Source: Neocallimastix lanati (nom. inval.)
Lineage: Eukaryota > Neocallimastigomycota > Neocallimastigomycetes > Neocallimastigales > Neocallimastigaceae
Assembly: GCA_016946835.1 (NCBI GenBank)
Contig: JACVTC010000638.1
Span: 1 to 14,066 of the forward strand
Length of the DNA: 14,066 nucleotides
Direction of reading: 5' to 3'
In this document: in pieces, positions 1 through 11,440 of the stretch
How positions within the stretch are numbered: the first letter of the stretch is position 1
Layout: the number at the start of each line of letters is the position of its first letter
Notes under the pieces: generated by a model
The model's database searches: none
What the model saw: only the letters and a program-made list of their open reading frames with translations
Told to the model about the DNA's origin: nothing
Translations under genes and position numbers: made by a program

Positions 1-1816
1 GAGGGAACAGAGAGAGGCAGGGGGAGGGACAGGCGCGAGAGGGAACAGAGAGAGAGGCAGGGGAGGGACAGGCGCGAGAGGGAACAGAGAGAGAGGCAGG
101 GGGAGGGACAGGCGCGAGGGAACAGAGAGAGGCAGGGGGAGGGACAGGCGCGAGAGGGAACAGAGAGAGAGGCAGGGGGAGGGACAGGCGCGAGAGGGAA
201 CAGAGAGAGAGGCAGGGGGAGGGACAGGCGCGAGAGGGAACAGAGAGAGCAGGGGGGAGGGACAGGCGCGAGAGGGAACAGAGAGAAGGCAGGGGGAGGG
301 ACAGGCGCGAAGGGAACAGAGAGAGAGCAGGGGGAGGGACAGGCGCGAGAGGGAACAGAGAGAGGCAGGGGGAGGGACAGGCGCGAGAGGAACAGAGAGA
401 GAGGCAGGGGGAGGGACGGCGCGAGAGGGAACAGAGAGAGAGCAGGGGGAGGGACAGGCGCGAGAGGGAACAGAGAGAAGGCAGGGGGAGGGACAGGCGC
501 GAGAGGGAACAGAGAGAGAGGCAGGGGGAGGGACAGGCGCGAGAGGGAACAGAGAGAGAGGCAGGGGGAGGGACAGGCGCGAGAGAACAGAGAGAGGCAG
601 GGGGAGGGACAGGCGCGAGAGGGAACAGAGAGAGGCAGGGGGAGGGACAGGGCGCGAGAGGGAACAAGAGAGAGGCAGGGGAGGGACAGGCGCGAGAGGG
701 AAAGAGAGAGAGGCAGGGGGAGGGACAGGCGCGAGAGGGAACAGAGAGAGAGGCAGGGGGAGGGACAGGCGCGAGAGGGAACAGAGAGAGAGGCAGGGGG
801 AGGGACAGGCGCGAGAGGGAACAGAGAGAGAGGCAGGGGAGGGACAGGCGCGAGAGGGAACAGAGAGAGGCAGGGGAGGGACAGGCGCGAGAGGGAACAG
901 AGAGAGAGGCAGGGGGAGGGACAGCGCGAGAGGGAACAGAGAGAGAGGCAGGGGGAGGGACAGGCGCGAGAGGGAACAGAGAGAGAGGCAGGGGGAGGGA
1001 CAGGCGCGAGAGGGAACAGAGAGAGAGGCAGGGGGAGGGACAGGCGCGAGAGGGAACAGAGAGAGAGGCAGGGGAGGGACAGGCGCGAGAGGGAACAGAG
1101 AGAGAGGCAGGGGGAGGGACAGGCGCGAGAGGGAACAGAGAGAGAGCAGGGGGGGGACAGGCGCGAGAGGGAACAGAGAGAGAGCAGGGGGAGGGACAGG
1201 CGCGAGAGGGAACAGAGAGAGAGGCAGGGGGAGGGACAGGCGCGAGAGGGAACAGAGAGAGAGGCAGGGGGAGGGACAGGCGCGAGAGGGAACAGAGAGA
1301 GAGGCAGGGGGAGGGACAGGCGCGAGAGGGAACAGAGAGAGAGGCAGGGGAGGGACAGGCGCGAGAGGGAACAGAGAGAGAGGCAGGGGGAGGGACAGGC
1401 GCGAGAGGGAACAGAGAGAGAGGCAGGGGGAGGGACAGGCGGAGAGGGAACAGAGAGAGGCAGGGGAGGGACAGGCGCGAGAGGGAACAGAGAGAGAGGC
1501 AGGGGGAGGGACAGGCGCGAGAGGGAACAGAGAGAGAGGCAGGGGGAGGGACAGGCGCGAGAGGGAACAGAGAGAGAGGCAGGGGAGGGACAGGCGCGAG
1601 AGGGAACAGAGAGAGAGGCAGGGGGAGGGACAGGCGCGAGAGGGAACAGAGAGAGAGGCAGGGGGAGGGACAGGCGCGAGAGGGAACAGAGAGAGAGGCA
1701 GGGGGAGGGACAGGCGCGAGAGGGAACAGAGAGAGGCAGGGGGAGGGACAGGCGCGAGAGGGAACAGAGAGGCAGGGGGAGGGACAGGCGCGAGAGGGAA
1801 CAGAGAGAGAGGCAGG
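1..1816 (+). repeat. Array zone A: deletion-dominated copies, no T
   Basis: Of about 45 units here, a large share carry small losses. These include one GA step missing from the GA tract (near 9-20, 125, 355, 590, 628, 866, 1450, 1731), a two-step loss near 1767, G4 in place of G5 (near 60, 836, 1071, 1345, 1464, 1580), and single-base losses such as GACGGCG near 416 and ACAGCGCG near 925. Insertions are few (a G6 run near 255, an extra G near 650). I count no T in the whole zone. Either genuine slippage-type length variants or a deletion-biased consensus would give this picture. No gene is present. Confidence 0.85.
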
Positions 1817-3600
1817 TGAAGGGACAGGCGGCAGAGGGAACAGGAGAGAGAGGGCAGGGGTGAGGGAACAGGCGCGAGAGGGAACAAGAGAGAGAGCAGG
1901 GGGAGGGACAGGCGCGAGAGGGAACAGAGAGAGAGCAGGGGGAGGGACAGCGCGAGAGGGAACAGAGAGAGAGGCAGGGGGAGGGACAGGCGCGATGAGG
2001 GAACAGAGAGAGAGGCAGGGGGAGGGACAGGGCGCGAGAGGGAACAGAGAGAGAGGCAGGGGGAGGGACAGGCGCGAGAGGGAACAGAGAGAGAGGCAGG
2101 GGGAGGGACAGGCGCGAGAGGGAACAGAGAGAGAGGCAGGGGGAGGGACAGGCGCGAGAGGGGAACAGAGAGAGAGGCAGGGGGAGGGACAGGCGCGAGA
2201 GGGAACAGAGAGAGAGGCAGGGGGAGGGACAGGCGCGAGAGGGAACAGAGAGAGAGGCAGGGGGAGGGACAGGCGCGAGAGGGAACAGAAGAGAGGCAGG
2301 GGGAGGGGACAGGCGCGAGAGGGAACCAGAGAGAGAGGCAGGGGGAGGGACAGGCGCGAGAGGGAACAGAGAGAGAGGCAGGGGGATGGGACAGGCGCGA
2401 GAGGGAACAGAGAGAGAGGCAGGGGGAGGGACAGGCGCGAGAGGGAACAGAGAGAGAGGCAGGGGGAGGGACAGGCGCGAGAGGGGAACAGAGAGAGAGG
2501 CAGGGGGAGGGACAGGCGCGAGAGGGAACAGAGAGTAGAGGCAGGGGGAGGGACAGGCGCGAGAGTGAACAGAGAGAGAGGCAGGGGGAGTGACAGGCGC
2601 GAGAGGGAACAAGAGAGAGGCAGGGGGAGGGACAGGCGCGAGAGGGAACAGAGAGAGAGGCAGGGGGAGGGACAGGCGCGAGGGACAGAGAGGAGGGGAG
2701 GACAGGGGAGAGGAACAGAGAGAGAGCAGGGGGAGGGACAGGCGCGAGAGGGAACAGATAGAGAGGCAGGGGGAGGGACAGGCGCGAGAGGGAACAGAGA
2801 GAGAGGCAGGGGGAGGGACAGGCGCGAGAGGGAACCAGAGAGAGAGGCAGGGGAGGGACAGGCGCGAGAGGGGAACAGAGAGAGAGGCAGGGGAGGGTAC
2901 AGGCGCGAGAGGGAACAGAGAGAGAGGCAGGGGGAGGGACAGGCGCGAGAGGGAACAGAGAGAGAGGCATGGGGAGGGACAGGCGCGAGAGGGAAACAGA
3001 GAGAGAGGCAGGGGGAGGGACAGGCGCGAGAGGTGAACAGAGAGAGAGGCAGGGGGAGGACAGGCGCGAGAGGGAACAGAGAGAGAGGCAGGGGGAGGGA
3101 CAGGCTCGAGAGGGAACAGAGAGAGAGGCAGGGGGAGGGACAGGCGCGAGAGGGGAACAGAGAGAGAGGCAGGGGGAGGGACAGGCGCGAGAGGGAACAG
3201 AGAGAGAGGCAGGGGGAGGGACAGGCGCGAGAGGGGAACAGAGAGAGAGGCAGGGGAAGGGACAGGCGCGAGAGGGAACAGTAGAGAGAGGCAGGGGGAG
3301 GGACAGGCGCGAGAGGGAACAGAGAGAGAGGCAGGGGGAGGGGACAGGCGCGAGAGGGAACAGAGAGGAGAGGCAGGGGGAGGGACAGGCGCGAGAGGGA
3401 ACAGAGAGAGAGGCAGGGGGAGGGACAGGCGCGAGAGGAACAGAGAGAGAGCAGGGGGAGGGACAGGCGCGAGAGGGAACAGAGAGAGAGGCAGGGGGAG
3501 GGACAGGCGCGAGAGGGAACAGAGAGATAGGCAGGGGGAGGGACAGGCGCGAGAGGGAACAGAGAGAGAGGCAGGGGAGGGGGACAGGCGCGAGAGTGAA
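1817..3600 (+). repeat. Array zone B: mixed insertions and substitutions, T-bearing copies
   Basis: Starting at 1817 the variants change in kind. T appears 15 times (1817, 1861, 1996, 2387, 2536, 2566, 2591, 2759, 2898, 2970, 3034, 3106, 3282, 3528, 3597), often as an extra base inside an otherwise intact motif, for example GGGTACAGG near 2898. Extra G or A bases are also frequent (near 2161, 2305, 2483, 2871, 3221). The unit stays recognisable throughout. These T bases create the only start and stop codons on the + strand in this stretch. No gene is supported. Confidence 0.85.
2671..2732 (+). repeat. Badly degraded unit pair
   Basis: Within about 60 bp the unit loses bases at many points: GA from GAGAG, one A of GGAACAG, the CA of GGCAGG, one or more G from the G5 and G3 runs, and the CGC of the CpG block. 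The result reads as AGGAGGGGAGGACAGGGG around 2691-2708. It is the densest cluster of defects in the window and includes one of the few copies that lack GCGC. The remaining motif order still identifies it as array, not as inserted foreign DNA. Confidence 0.8.
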
Positions 3601-3780
3601 CAGAGAGAGAGGCAGGGGGAGGGACAGGCGCGAGAGGGAACAGAGAGAGAGCAGGGGGAGGGACAGGCGCGAGAGGGAACAGAGAGAGAGGCAGGGGGAG
3701 GGACAGGCGCGAGAGGGAACAGAGAGAGAGGCAGGGGGAGGGACAGGCGCGAGAGGGAACAGAGAGAGAGCAGGGGGAGG

Positions 3781-3801
3781 GACAGGCGGGACAGAGAGAG
3801 A
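3781..3801 (+). repeat. Unit with short internal deletion removing the CpG block
   Basis: GACAGGCG runs directly into GGACAGAG. The second half of GCGCG and part of AGAGGGAA, about 8 bp in all, are missing. Copies on both sides are normal length, so this is a single deletion in one unit at the start of the homogeneous core. Confidence 0.82.
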
Positions 3802-4080
3802 GCAGGGGGAGGGACAGGCGCGAGAGGGAACAGAGAGAGGCAGGGGGAGGGACAGGCGCGAGAGGGAACAGAGAGAGAGGCAGGGGGAGGGACAGGCGCG
3901 AGAGGGAACAGAGAGAGAGGCAGGGGGGAGGGACAGGCGCGAGAGGGAACAGAGAGAGAGGCAGGGGGAGGGACAGGCGCGAGAGGGAACAGAGAGAGAG
4001 GCAGGGGGGAGGGACAGGCGCGAGAGGGAACAGAGAGAGAGGCAGGGGGAGGGACAGGCGCGAGAGGGAACAGAGAGAGA

Positions 4081-4120
4081 GGCAGGGGGAGGGACAGGCG
4101 CGAGAGGGAACAGAGAGAGA
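4081..4120 (+). repeat. Reference copy of the 40-bp unit
   Basis: This copy matches the majority base at every position. It can be read as three A/G-rich sub-blocks, each closing in CA: GAGAGGGAACA (11 bp), GAGAGAGAGGCA (12 bp, completed in the adjoining copy) and GGGGGAGGGACA (12 bp), plus the 5-bp linker GGCGC, which holds both CpGs with the following G. The two 12-mers agree at 8 of 12 positions, and the four differences are all A/G transitions. The unit may therefore have grown from an older motif of about 12 bp (inference). GCGC, the HhaI recognition site, occurs once per unit. Confidence 0.97.
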
Positions 4121-7100
4121 GGCAGGGGGAGGGACAGGCGCGAGAGGGAACAGAGAGAGAGGCAGGGGGAGGGACAGGCGCGAGAGGGAACAGAGAGAGA
4201 GGCAGGGGGAGGGACAGGCGCGAGAGGGAACAGAGAGAGAGGCAGGGGGAGGGACAGGCGCGAGAGGGAACAGAGAGAGAGGCAGGGGGAGGGACAGGCG
4301 CGAGAGGGAACAGAGAGAGAGGCAGGGGGAGGGACAGGCGCGAGAGGGAACAGAGAGAGAGGCAGGGGGAGGGACAGGCGCGAGAGGGAACAGAGAGAGA
4401 GGCAGGGGGAGGGACAGGCGCGAGAGGGAACAGAGAGAGAGGCAGGGGGGAGGGACAGGCGCGAGAGGGAACAGAGAGAGAGGCAGGGGGAGGGACAGGC
4501 GCGAGAGGGAACAGAGAGAGAGGCAGGGGGAGGGACAGGCGCGAGAGGGAACAGAGAGAGAGGCAGGGGGAGGGACAGGCGCGAGAGGGAACAGAGAGAG
4601 AGGCAGGGGGAGGGACAGGCGCGAGAGGGAACAGAGAGAGAGGCAGGGGGAGGGACAGGCGCGAGAGGGAACAGAGAGAGAGGCAGGGGGAGGGACAGGC
4701 GCGAGAGGGAACAGAGAGAGAGGCAGGGGGAGGGACAGGCGCGAGAGGGAACAGAGAGAGAGGCAGGGGGGAGGGACAGGCGCGAGAGGGGAACAGAGAT
4801 AGAGGCAGGGGGAGGGACAGGCGCGAGAGGGAACAGAGAGAGAGGCAGGGGGAGGGACAGGCGCGAGAGGGAACAGAGAGAGAGGCAGGGGGAGGGACAG
4901 GCGCGAGAGGGAACAGAGAGAGAGGCAGGGGGAGGGACAGGCGCGAGAGGGAACAGAGAGAGAGGCAGGGGGAGGGACAGGCGCGAGAGGGAACAGAGAG
5001 AGAGGCAGGGGGAGGGACAGGCGCGAGAGGGAACAGAGAGAGAGGCAGGGGGAGGGACAGGCGCGAGAGGGAACAGAGAGAGAGGCAGGGGGAGGGACAG
5101 GCGCGAGAGGGAACAGAGAGAGAGGCAGGGGGAGGGACAGGCGCGAGAGGGAACAGAGAGAGAGGCAGGGGGAGGGACAGGCGCGAGAGGGAACAGAGAG
5201 AGAGGCAGGGGGGAGGGACAGGCGCGAGAGGGAACAGAGAGAGAGGCAGGGGGGAGGGACAGGCGCGAGAGGGAACAGAGAGAGAGGCAGGGGGAGGGAC
5301 AGGCGCGAGAGGGAACAGAGAGAGAGGCAGGGGGAGGGGACAGGCGCGAGAGGGAACAGAGAGAGAGGCAGGGGGGAGGGACAGGCGCGAGAGGGAACAG
5401 AGAGAGAGGCAGGGGGAGGGACAGGCGCGAGAGGGAACAGAGAGAGAGGCAGGGGGAGGGACAGGCGCGAGAGGGAACAGAGAGAGAGGCAGGGGGAGGG
5501 ACAGGCGCGAGAGGGAACAGAGAGAGAGGCAGGGGGAGGGACAGGCGCGAGAGGGAACAGAGAGAGAGGCAGGGGGAGGGACAGGCGCGAGAGGGAACAG
5601 AGAGAGAGGCAGGGGGAGGGACAGGCGCGAGAGGGAACAGAGAGAGAGGCAGGGGGGAGGGACAGGCGCGAGAGGGAACAGAGAGAGAGGCAGGGGGGAG
5701 GGACAGGCGCGAGAGGGAACAGAGAGAGAGGCAGGGGGGGAGGGACAGGCGCGAGAGGGAACAGAGAGAGAGGCAGGGGGAGGGACAGGCGCGAGAGGGA
5801 ACAGAGAGAGAGGCAGGGGGAGGGACAGGCGCGAGAGGGAACAGAGAGAGAGGCAGGGGGAGGGACAGGCGCGAGAGGGAACAGAGAGAGAGGCAGGGGG
5901 AGGGACAGGCGCGAGAGGGAACAGAGAGAGAGGCAGGGGGAGGGACAGGCGCGAGAGGGAACAGAGAGAGAGGCAGGGGGAGGGACAGGCGCGAGAGGGA
6001 ACAGAGAGAGAGGCAGGGGGAGGGACAGGCGCGAGAGGGAACAGAGAGAGAGGCAGGGGGAGGGACAGGCGCGAGAGGGAACAGAGAGAGAGGCAGGGGG
6101 AGGGACAGGCGCGAGAGGGAACAGAGAGAGAGGCAGGGGGAGGGACAGGCGCGAGAGGGAACAGAGAGAGAGGCAGGGGGAGGGACAGGCGCGAGAGGGA
6201 ACAGAGAGAGAGGCAGGGGGAGGGACAGGCGCGAGAGGGAACAGAGAGAGAGGCAGGGGAGGGACAGGCGCGAGAGGGAACAGAGAGAGAGGCAGGGGGA
6301 GGGACAGGCGCGAGAGGGAACAGAGAGAGAGGCAGGGGGAGGGACAGGCGCGAGAGGGAACAGAGAGAGAGGCAGGGGGAGGGACAGGCGCGAGAGGGAA
6401 CAGAGAGAGAGGCAGGGGGAGGGACAGGCGCGAGAGGGAACAGAGAGAGAGGCAGGGGGAGGGACAGGCGCGAGAGGGAACAGAGAGAGAGGCAGGGGGA
6501 GGGACATGCGCGAGAGGAACAGAGAGAGAGGCAGGGGAGGACAGGCGCGAGAGGGAACAGAGAGAGAGGCAGGGGGAGGGACAGGCGCGAGAGGGAACAG
6601 AGAGAGAGGCAGGGGGAGGGACAGGCGCGAGAGGAAACAGAGAGAGAGGCAGGGGGAGGGACAGGCGCGAGAGGGAACAGAGAGAGAGGCAGGGGGAGGG
6701 ACAGGCGCGAGAGGGAACAGAGAGAGAGGCAGGGGGAGGGACAGGCGCGAGAGGGAACAGAGAGAGAGGCAGGGGAGGGACAGGCGCGAGAAGGGAACAG
6801 AGAGAGAGGCAGGGGGAGGGACAGGCGCGAGAGGGAACAGAGAGAGAGGCAGGGGGAGGGACAGGCGCGAGAGGGAACAGACAGAGAGAGGCAGGGGGAG
6901 GGACAGGCGCGAGAGGGAACAGAGAGAGAGGCAGGGGGAGGGACAGGCGCGAGAGGGAACAGAGAGAGAGGCAGGGGGAGGGGACAGGCGCGAGAGGGAA
7001 CAGAGAGAGAGGCAGGGGAGGGACAGGCGCGAGAGGGAACAGAGAGAGAGGCAGGGGGGAGGGACAGGCGCGAGAGGGAACAGAGAGAGAGGCAGGGGGA

Positions 7101-8371
7101 GGGACAGGCGCGAGAGGGAACAGAGAGAGAGGCAGGGGGGAGGGACAGGCGCGAGAGGGAACAGAGAGAGAGGCAGGGGGGAGGGAACAGGCGCGAGAGG
7201 GAACAGAGAGAGAGGCAGGGGGAGGGACAGGCGCGAGAGGGAACAGAGAGAGAGGCAGGGGGAGGGACAGGCGCGAGAGGGAACAGAGAGAGAGGCAGGG
7301 GGAGGGACAGGCGCGAGAGGGAACAGAGAGAGAGGCAGGGGGGAGGGACAGGCGCGAGAGGGAACAGAGAGAGAGGCAGGGGGAGGGACAGGCGCGAGAG
7401 GGAACAGAGAGAGAGGCAGGGGGAGGGACAGGCGCGAGAGGGAACAGAGAGAGAGGCAGGGGGAGGGACAGGCGCGAGAGGGAACAGAGAGAGAGGCAGG
7501 GGGAGGGACAGGCGCGAGAGGGAACAGAGAGAGAGGCAGGGGGAGGGACAGGCGCGAGAGGGAACAGAGAGAGAGGCAGGGGGAGGGACAGGCGCGAGAG
7601 GGAACAGAGAGAGAGGCAGGGGGGAGGGACAGGCGCGAGAGGGAACAGAGAGAGAGGCAGGGGGGAGGGACAGGCGCGAGAGGGAACAGAGAGAGAGGCA
7701 GGGGGAGGGACAGGCGCGAGAGGGAACAGAGAGAGAGGCAGGGGGAGGGACAGGCGCGAGAGGGAACAGAGAGAGAGGCAGGGGGGAGGGACAGGCGCGA
7801 GAGGGAACAGAGAGAGAGGCAGGGGGAGGGACAGGCGCGAGAGGGAACAGAGAGAGAGGCAGGGGGAGGGACAGGCGCGAGAGGGAACAGAGAGAGAGGC
7901 AGGGGAGGGACAGGCGCGAGAGGGAACAGAGAGAGAGGCAGGGGGAGGGACAGGCGCGAGAGGGAACAGAGAGAGAGGCAGGGGGAGGGACAGGCGCGAG
8001 AGGGAACAGAGAGAGAGGCAGGGGGAGGGACAGGCGCGAGAGGGAACAGAGAGAGAGGCAGGGGGAGGGACAGGCGCGAGAGGGAACAGAGAGAGAGGCA
8101 GGGGGAGGGACAGGCGCGAGAGGGAACAGAGAGAGAGGCAGGGGGAGGGACAGGCGCGAGAGGGAACAGAGAGAGAGGCAGGGGGAGGGACAGGCGCGAG
8201 AGGGAACAGAGAGAGAGGCAGGGGGAGGGACAGGCGCGAGAGGGAACAGAGAGAGAGGCAGGGGGAGGGACAGGCGCGAGAGGGAACAGAGAGAGAGGCA
8301 GGGGGAGGGACAGGCGCGAGAGGGAACAGAGAGAGAGGCAGGGGGAGGGACAGGCGCGAGAGGGAACAGAG

Positions 8372-8941
8372 GAGAGAGGCAGGGGGAGGGACAGGCGCGA
8401 GAGGGAACAGAGAGAGAGGCAGGGGGAGGGACAGGCGCGAGAGGGAACAGAGAGAGAGGCAGGGGGAGGGACAGGCGCGAGAGGGAACAGAGAGAGAGGC
8501 AGGGGGAGGGACAGGCGCGAGAGGGAACAGAGAGAGAGGCAGGGGGAGGGACAGGCGCGAGAGGGAACAGAGAGAGAGGCAGGGGGAGGGACAGGCGCGA
8601 GAGGGAACAGAGAGAGAGGCAGGGGGAGGGACAGGCGCGAGAGGGAACAGAGAGAGAGGCAGGGGGAGGGACAGGCGCGAGAGGGAACAGAGAGAGAGGC
8701 AGGGGGAGGGACAGGCGCGAGAGGGAACAGAGAGAGAGGCAGGGGGAGGGACAGGCGCGAGAGGGAACAGAGAGAGAGGCAGGGGGAGGGACAGGCGCGA
8801 GAGGGAACAGAGAGAGAGGCAGGGGGAGGGACAGGCGCGAGAGGGAACAGAGAGAGAGGCAGGGGGAGGGACAGGCGCGAGAGGGAACAGAGAGAGAGGC
8901 AGGGGGAGGGACAGGCGCGAGAGGGAACAGAGAGAGAGGCA
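8372..8941 (+). repeat. Longest perfect tract of identical units
   Basis: After a single extra G near 8371, every base keeps the 40-bp period for about 570 bp (roughly 14 units), until T8942. Together with the preceding clean stretch from about 7906 it gives about 1 kb with one change. Comparable perfect tracts are 4010-4444, 5741-6254 and 11521-12065. Confidence 0.9.
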
Positions 8942-11440
8942 TGGGGGAGGGACAGGCGCGAGAGGGAACAGAGAGAGAGGCAGGGGGAGGGACAGGCGCG
9001 AGAGGGAACAGAGAGAGAGGCAGGGGGAGGGACAGGCGCGAGAGGGAACAGAGAGAGAGGCAGGGGGAGGGTACAGGCGCGAGAGGGAACAGAGAGAGAG
9101 GCAGGGGGAGGGACAGGCGCGAGAGGGAACAGAGAGAGAGGCAGGGGGAGGGACAGGCGCGAGAGGGAACAGAGAGAGAGGCAGGGGGAGGGACTAGGCG
9201 AGAGAGGGAACAGAGAGAGAGGCAGGGGGAGGGACAGGCGCGAGAGGGACACAGAGAGAGAGGCAGGGGGAGGGACAGGCGCGAGAGGGAACAGAGAAGA
9301 GAGGCAGGGGGAGGGACAGGCGCGAGAGGGAACAGAGAGAGAGGCAGGGGGGAGGGACAGGCGCGAGAGGGAACAGAGAGAGAGGCAGGGGGAGGGACAG
9401 GCGCGAGAGGGAACAGAGAGAGAGGCAGGGGTAGGGACAGGCGCGAGAGGGAACAGAGAGAGAGGCAGGGGGAGGGACAGGCGCGAGAGGGAACAGAGAG
9501 AGAGGCAGGGGGAGGGACAGGCGCGAGAGGGAACAGAGAGAGAGCAGGGGAGGGACAGGCGCGAGAGGGAACAGAGAGAGAGGCAGGGGGAGGGACCAGG
9601 CGCGAGAGGGAACAGAGAGAGAGGCAGGGGGAGGGACAGGCGCGAGAGGGAACAGAGAGAGAGGCAGGGGGAGGGACAGGCGCGAAGAGGGAACAGAGAG
9701 AGAGGCAGGGGGAGGGACAGGCGCGAGAGGGAACAGAGAGAGAGGCAGGGGGAGGGACAGGCGCGAGAGGGATACAGAGAGAGAGGCATGGGGAGGGACA
9801 GGCGCGAGAGGGAACAGAGAGAGAGGCAGGGGAGGGACAGGCGCGAGAGGGAACAGAGAGAGAGGCAGGGGGAGGGACAGGCGCGAGAGGGAACAGAGAG
9901 AGAGGCAGGGGGAGGGACAGGCGCGAGAGGGAACAGAGAGAGAGGCAGGGGGAGGGACAGGCGCGAGAGGGAACAGAGAGAGAGGCAGGGGGAGGGACAG
10001 GCGCGAGAGGGAACAGAGAGAGAGGCAGGGGGAGGGGACAGGCGCGAGAGGGAACAGAGAGAGAGGCAGGGGGAGGGACAGGCGCGAGAGGGAACAGAGA
10101 GAGAGGCAGGGGGAGGGACAGGCGCGAGAGGGGAACAGAGAGGAGGCAGGGGGAGGGACAGGCGCGAGAGGGAACAGAGGAGAGGCAGGGGGAGGGACAG
10201 GCGCGAGAGGGAACAGAGAGAGAGGGCAGGGGGAGGGACAGGCGCGAGAGGGAACAGAGAGAGAGGCAGGGGGAGGGACAGGCGCGAGAGGGAACAGAGA
10301 GAGAGGCAGGGGGAGGGACAGGCGCGAGAGGGACAGAGAGAGAGGCAGGGGGGAGGGAAAGGCGCGAGAGGGAACAGAGAGAGAGGCAGGGGGGAGGGAC
10401 AGGCGCGAGAGGGAACAGAGAGAGAGGCAGGGGGAGGGACAGGCGCGAGAGGGAACTAGAAGAGAGGCAGGGGGAGGGACAGGCGCGAGAGGGAACAGAG
10501 AGAGAGGCAGGGGGAGGGACAGGGCGAGAGGGAACAGAGAGAGAGGCAGGGGGAGGGACAGGCGCGAGAGGGAACAGAGAGAGATGGCAGGGGGAGGGAC
10601 AGGCGCGAGAGGGAACAGAGAGAGAGGCAGGGGGAGGGACAGGCGCGAGAGGGAACAGAGAGAGAGGCAGGGGGAGGGACAGGCGCGAGAGGAACAGAGA
10701 GAGAGGCAGGGGGAGGGACAGGCGCGAGAGGGAACAGAGAGAGGCAGGGGGAGGGACAGGCGCGAGAGGGAACAGAGAGAGAGGCAGGGGGAGGGACAGG
10801 CGCGAGAGGGAACAGAGAGAGAGGCAGGGGGAGGGACAGGCGCGAGAGGGAACAGAGAGAGAGGCAGGGGGAGGGACAGGCGCGAGAGGGAACAGAGAGA
10901 GGAGGCAGGGGGAGGGACAGGCGCGAGAGGGTAACAGAGAGAGAGGAGGGGGAGGGACAGGCGCGAGAGGGAACAGAGAGAGAGGCAGGGGGAGGGACAG
11001 GCGCGAGAGGGAACAGAGAGAGAGGGCAGGGGGAGGGACAGGCGCGAGAGGGAACAGAGAGAGAGGCAGGGGGAGGGACAGGCGCGAGTAGGGCAACAGA
11101 GAGAGAGGCAGGGGGAGGGACAGGCGCGAGAGGGAACAGAGAGAGAGGCAGGGGGAGGGACAGGCGCGAGAGGGAACAGAGAGAGAGGCAGGGGGAGGGA
11201 CAGGCGCGAGAGGGAAACAGAGAGAGAGGCAGGGGGAGGGACAGGCGCGAGAGGGAACAGAGAGAGAGCAGGTGGAGGGACAGGCTCGAGAGGGAACAGA
11301 GAGAGAGGCAGGGGGAGGGACAGGCGCGAGAGGGAACAGAGAGAGAGGCAGGGGAGGGACAGGCGCGAGAGGAACAGAGAGAGAGGCAGGGGAGGGACAG
11401 GCGCGAGAGGGAAACAGAGAGAGAGGCAGGGGGAGGGACA

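Larger units (their letters stand above)
3601..8941 (+). repeat. Array zone C: highly homogeneous core
   Basis: About 133 units, most identical to the consensus. The main variable is the length of the G5 run. G6 occurs at 3923, 4004, 4445, 4766, 5208, 5249, 5371, 5652, 5693, 7054, 7135, 7176, 7338, 7619, 7660 and 7781, G7 at 5734, and G4 near 6256, 6772, 7014 and 7902. T appears only at 4800 and 6507. Rarer events are a G-to-A change near 6635, an inserted A near 6792, and a two-base AC insertion near 6881. Such uniformity indicates recent amplification or gene-conversion-like homogenisation, or a well-polished part of an assembly. Confidence 0.9.

Noticed and set aside
2671-2732. Foreign insertion in the array
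   Set aside because: The stretch aligns to the unit in the correct motif order with several small deletions, so it is degraded array.
2590-3036. 148-codon open frame from GTG
   Set aside because: Opened by T2591 and closed by the TGA made by T3034; another reading of the same repeat.
1860-3284. 474-codon open frame from GTG
   Set aside because: Same cyclic product as elsewhere in the array; it overlaps other equally open frames and starts and stops at T variants 1861 and 3282.
2969-10459. 2,496-codon open frame from ATG, Arg/Gly/Glu-rich
   Set aside because: The consensus lacks T, so stops cannot occur. All forward frames read the same 40-residue cycle, and indels shift the frame without penalty. 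Start and stop each rest on a single rare T variant. The product has no hydrophobic core, domain or signal peptide.
10584-10934. 116-codon open frame from ATG
   Set aside because: Opened by T10585 and closed by the TAA of T10932; repeat-derived.
8941-11091. 716-codon open frame from ATG
   Set aside because: Opened by T8942 and closed by the TAG of T11089; overlaps the 2969-10459 frame and encodes the same cycle.
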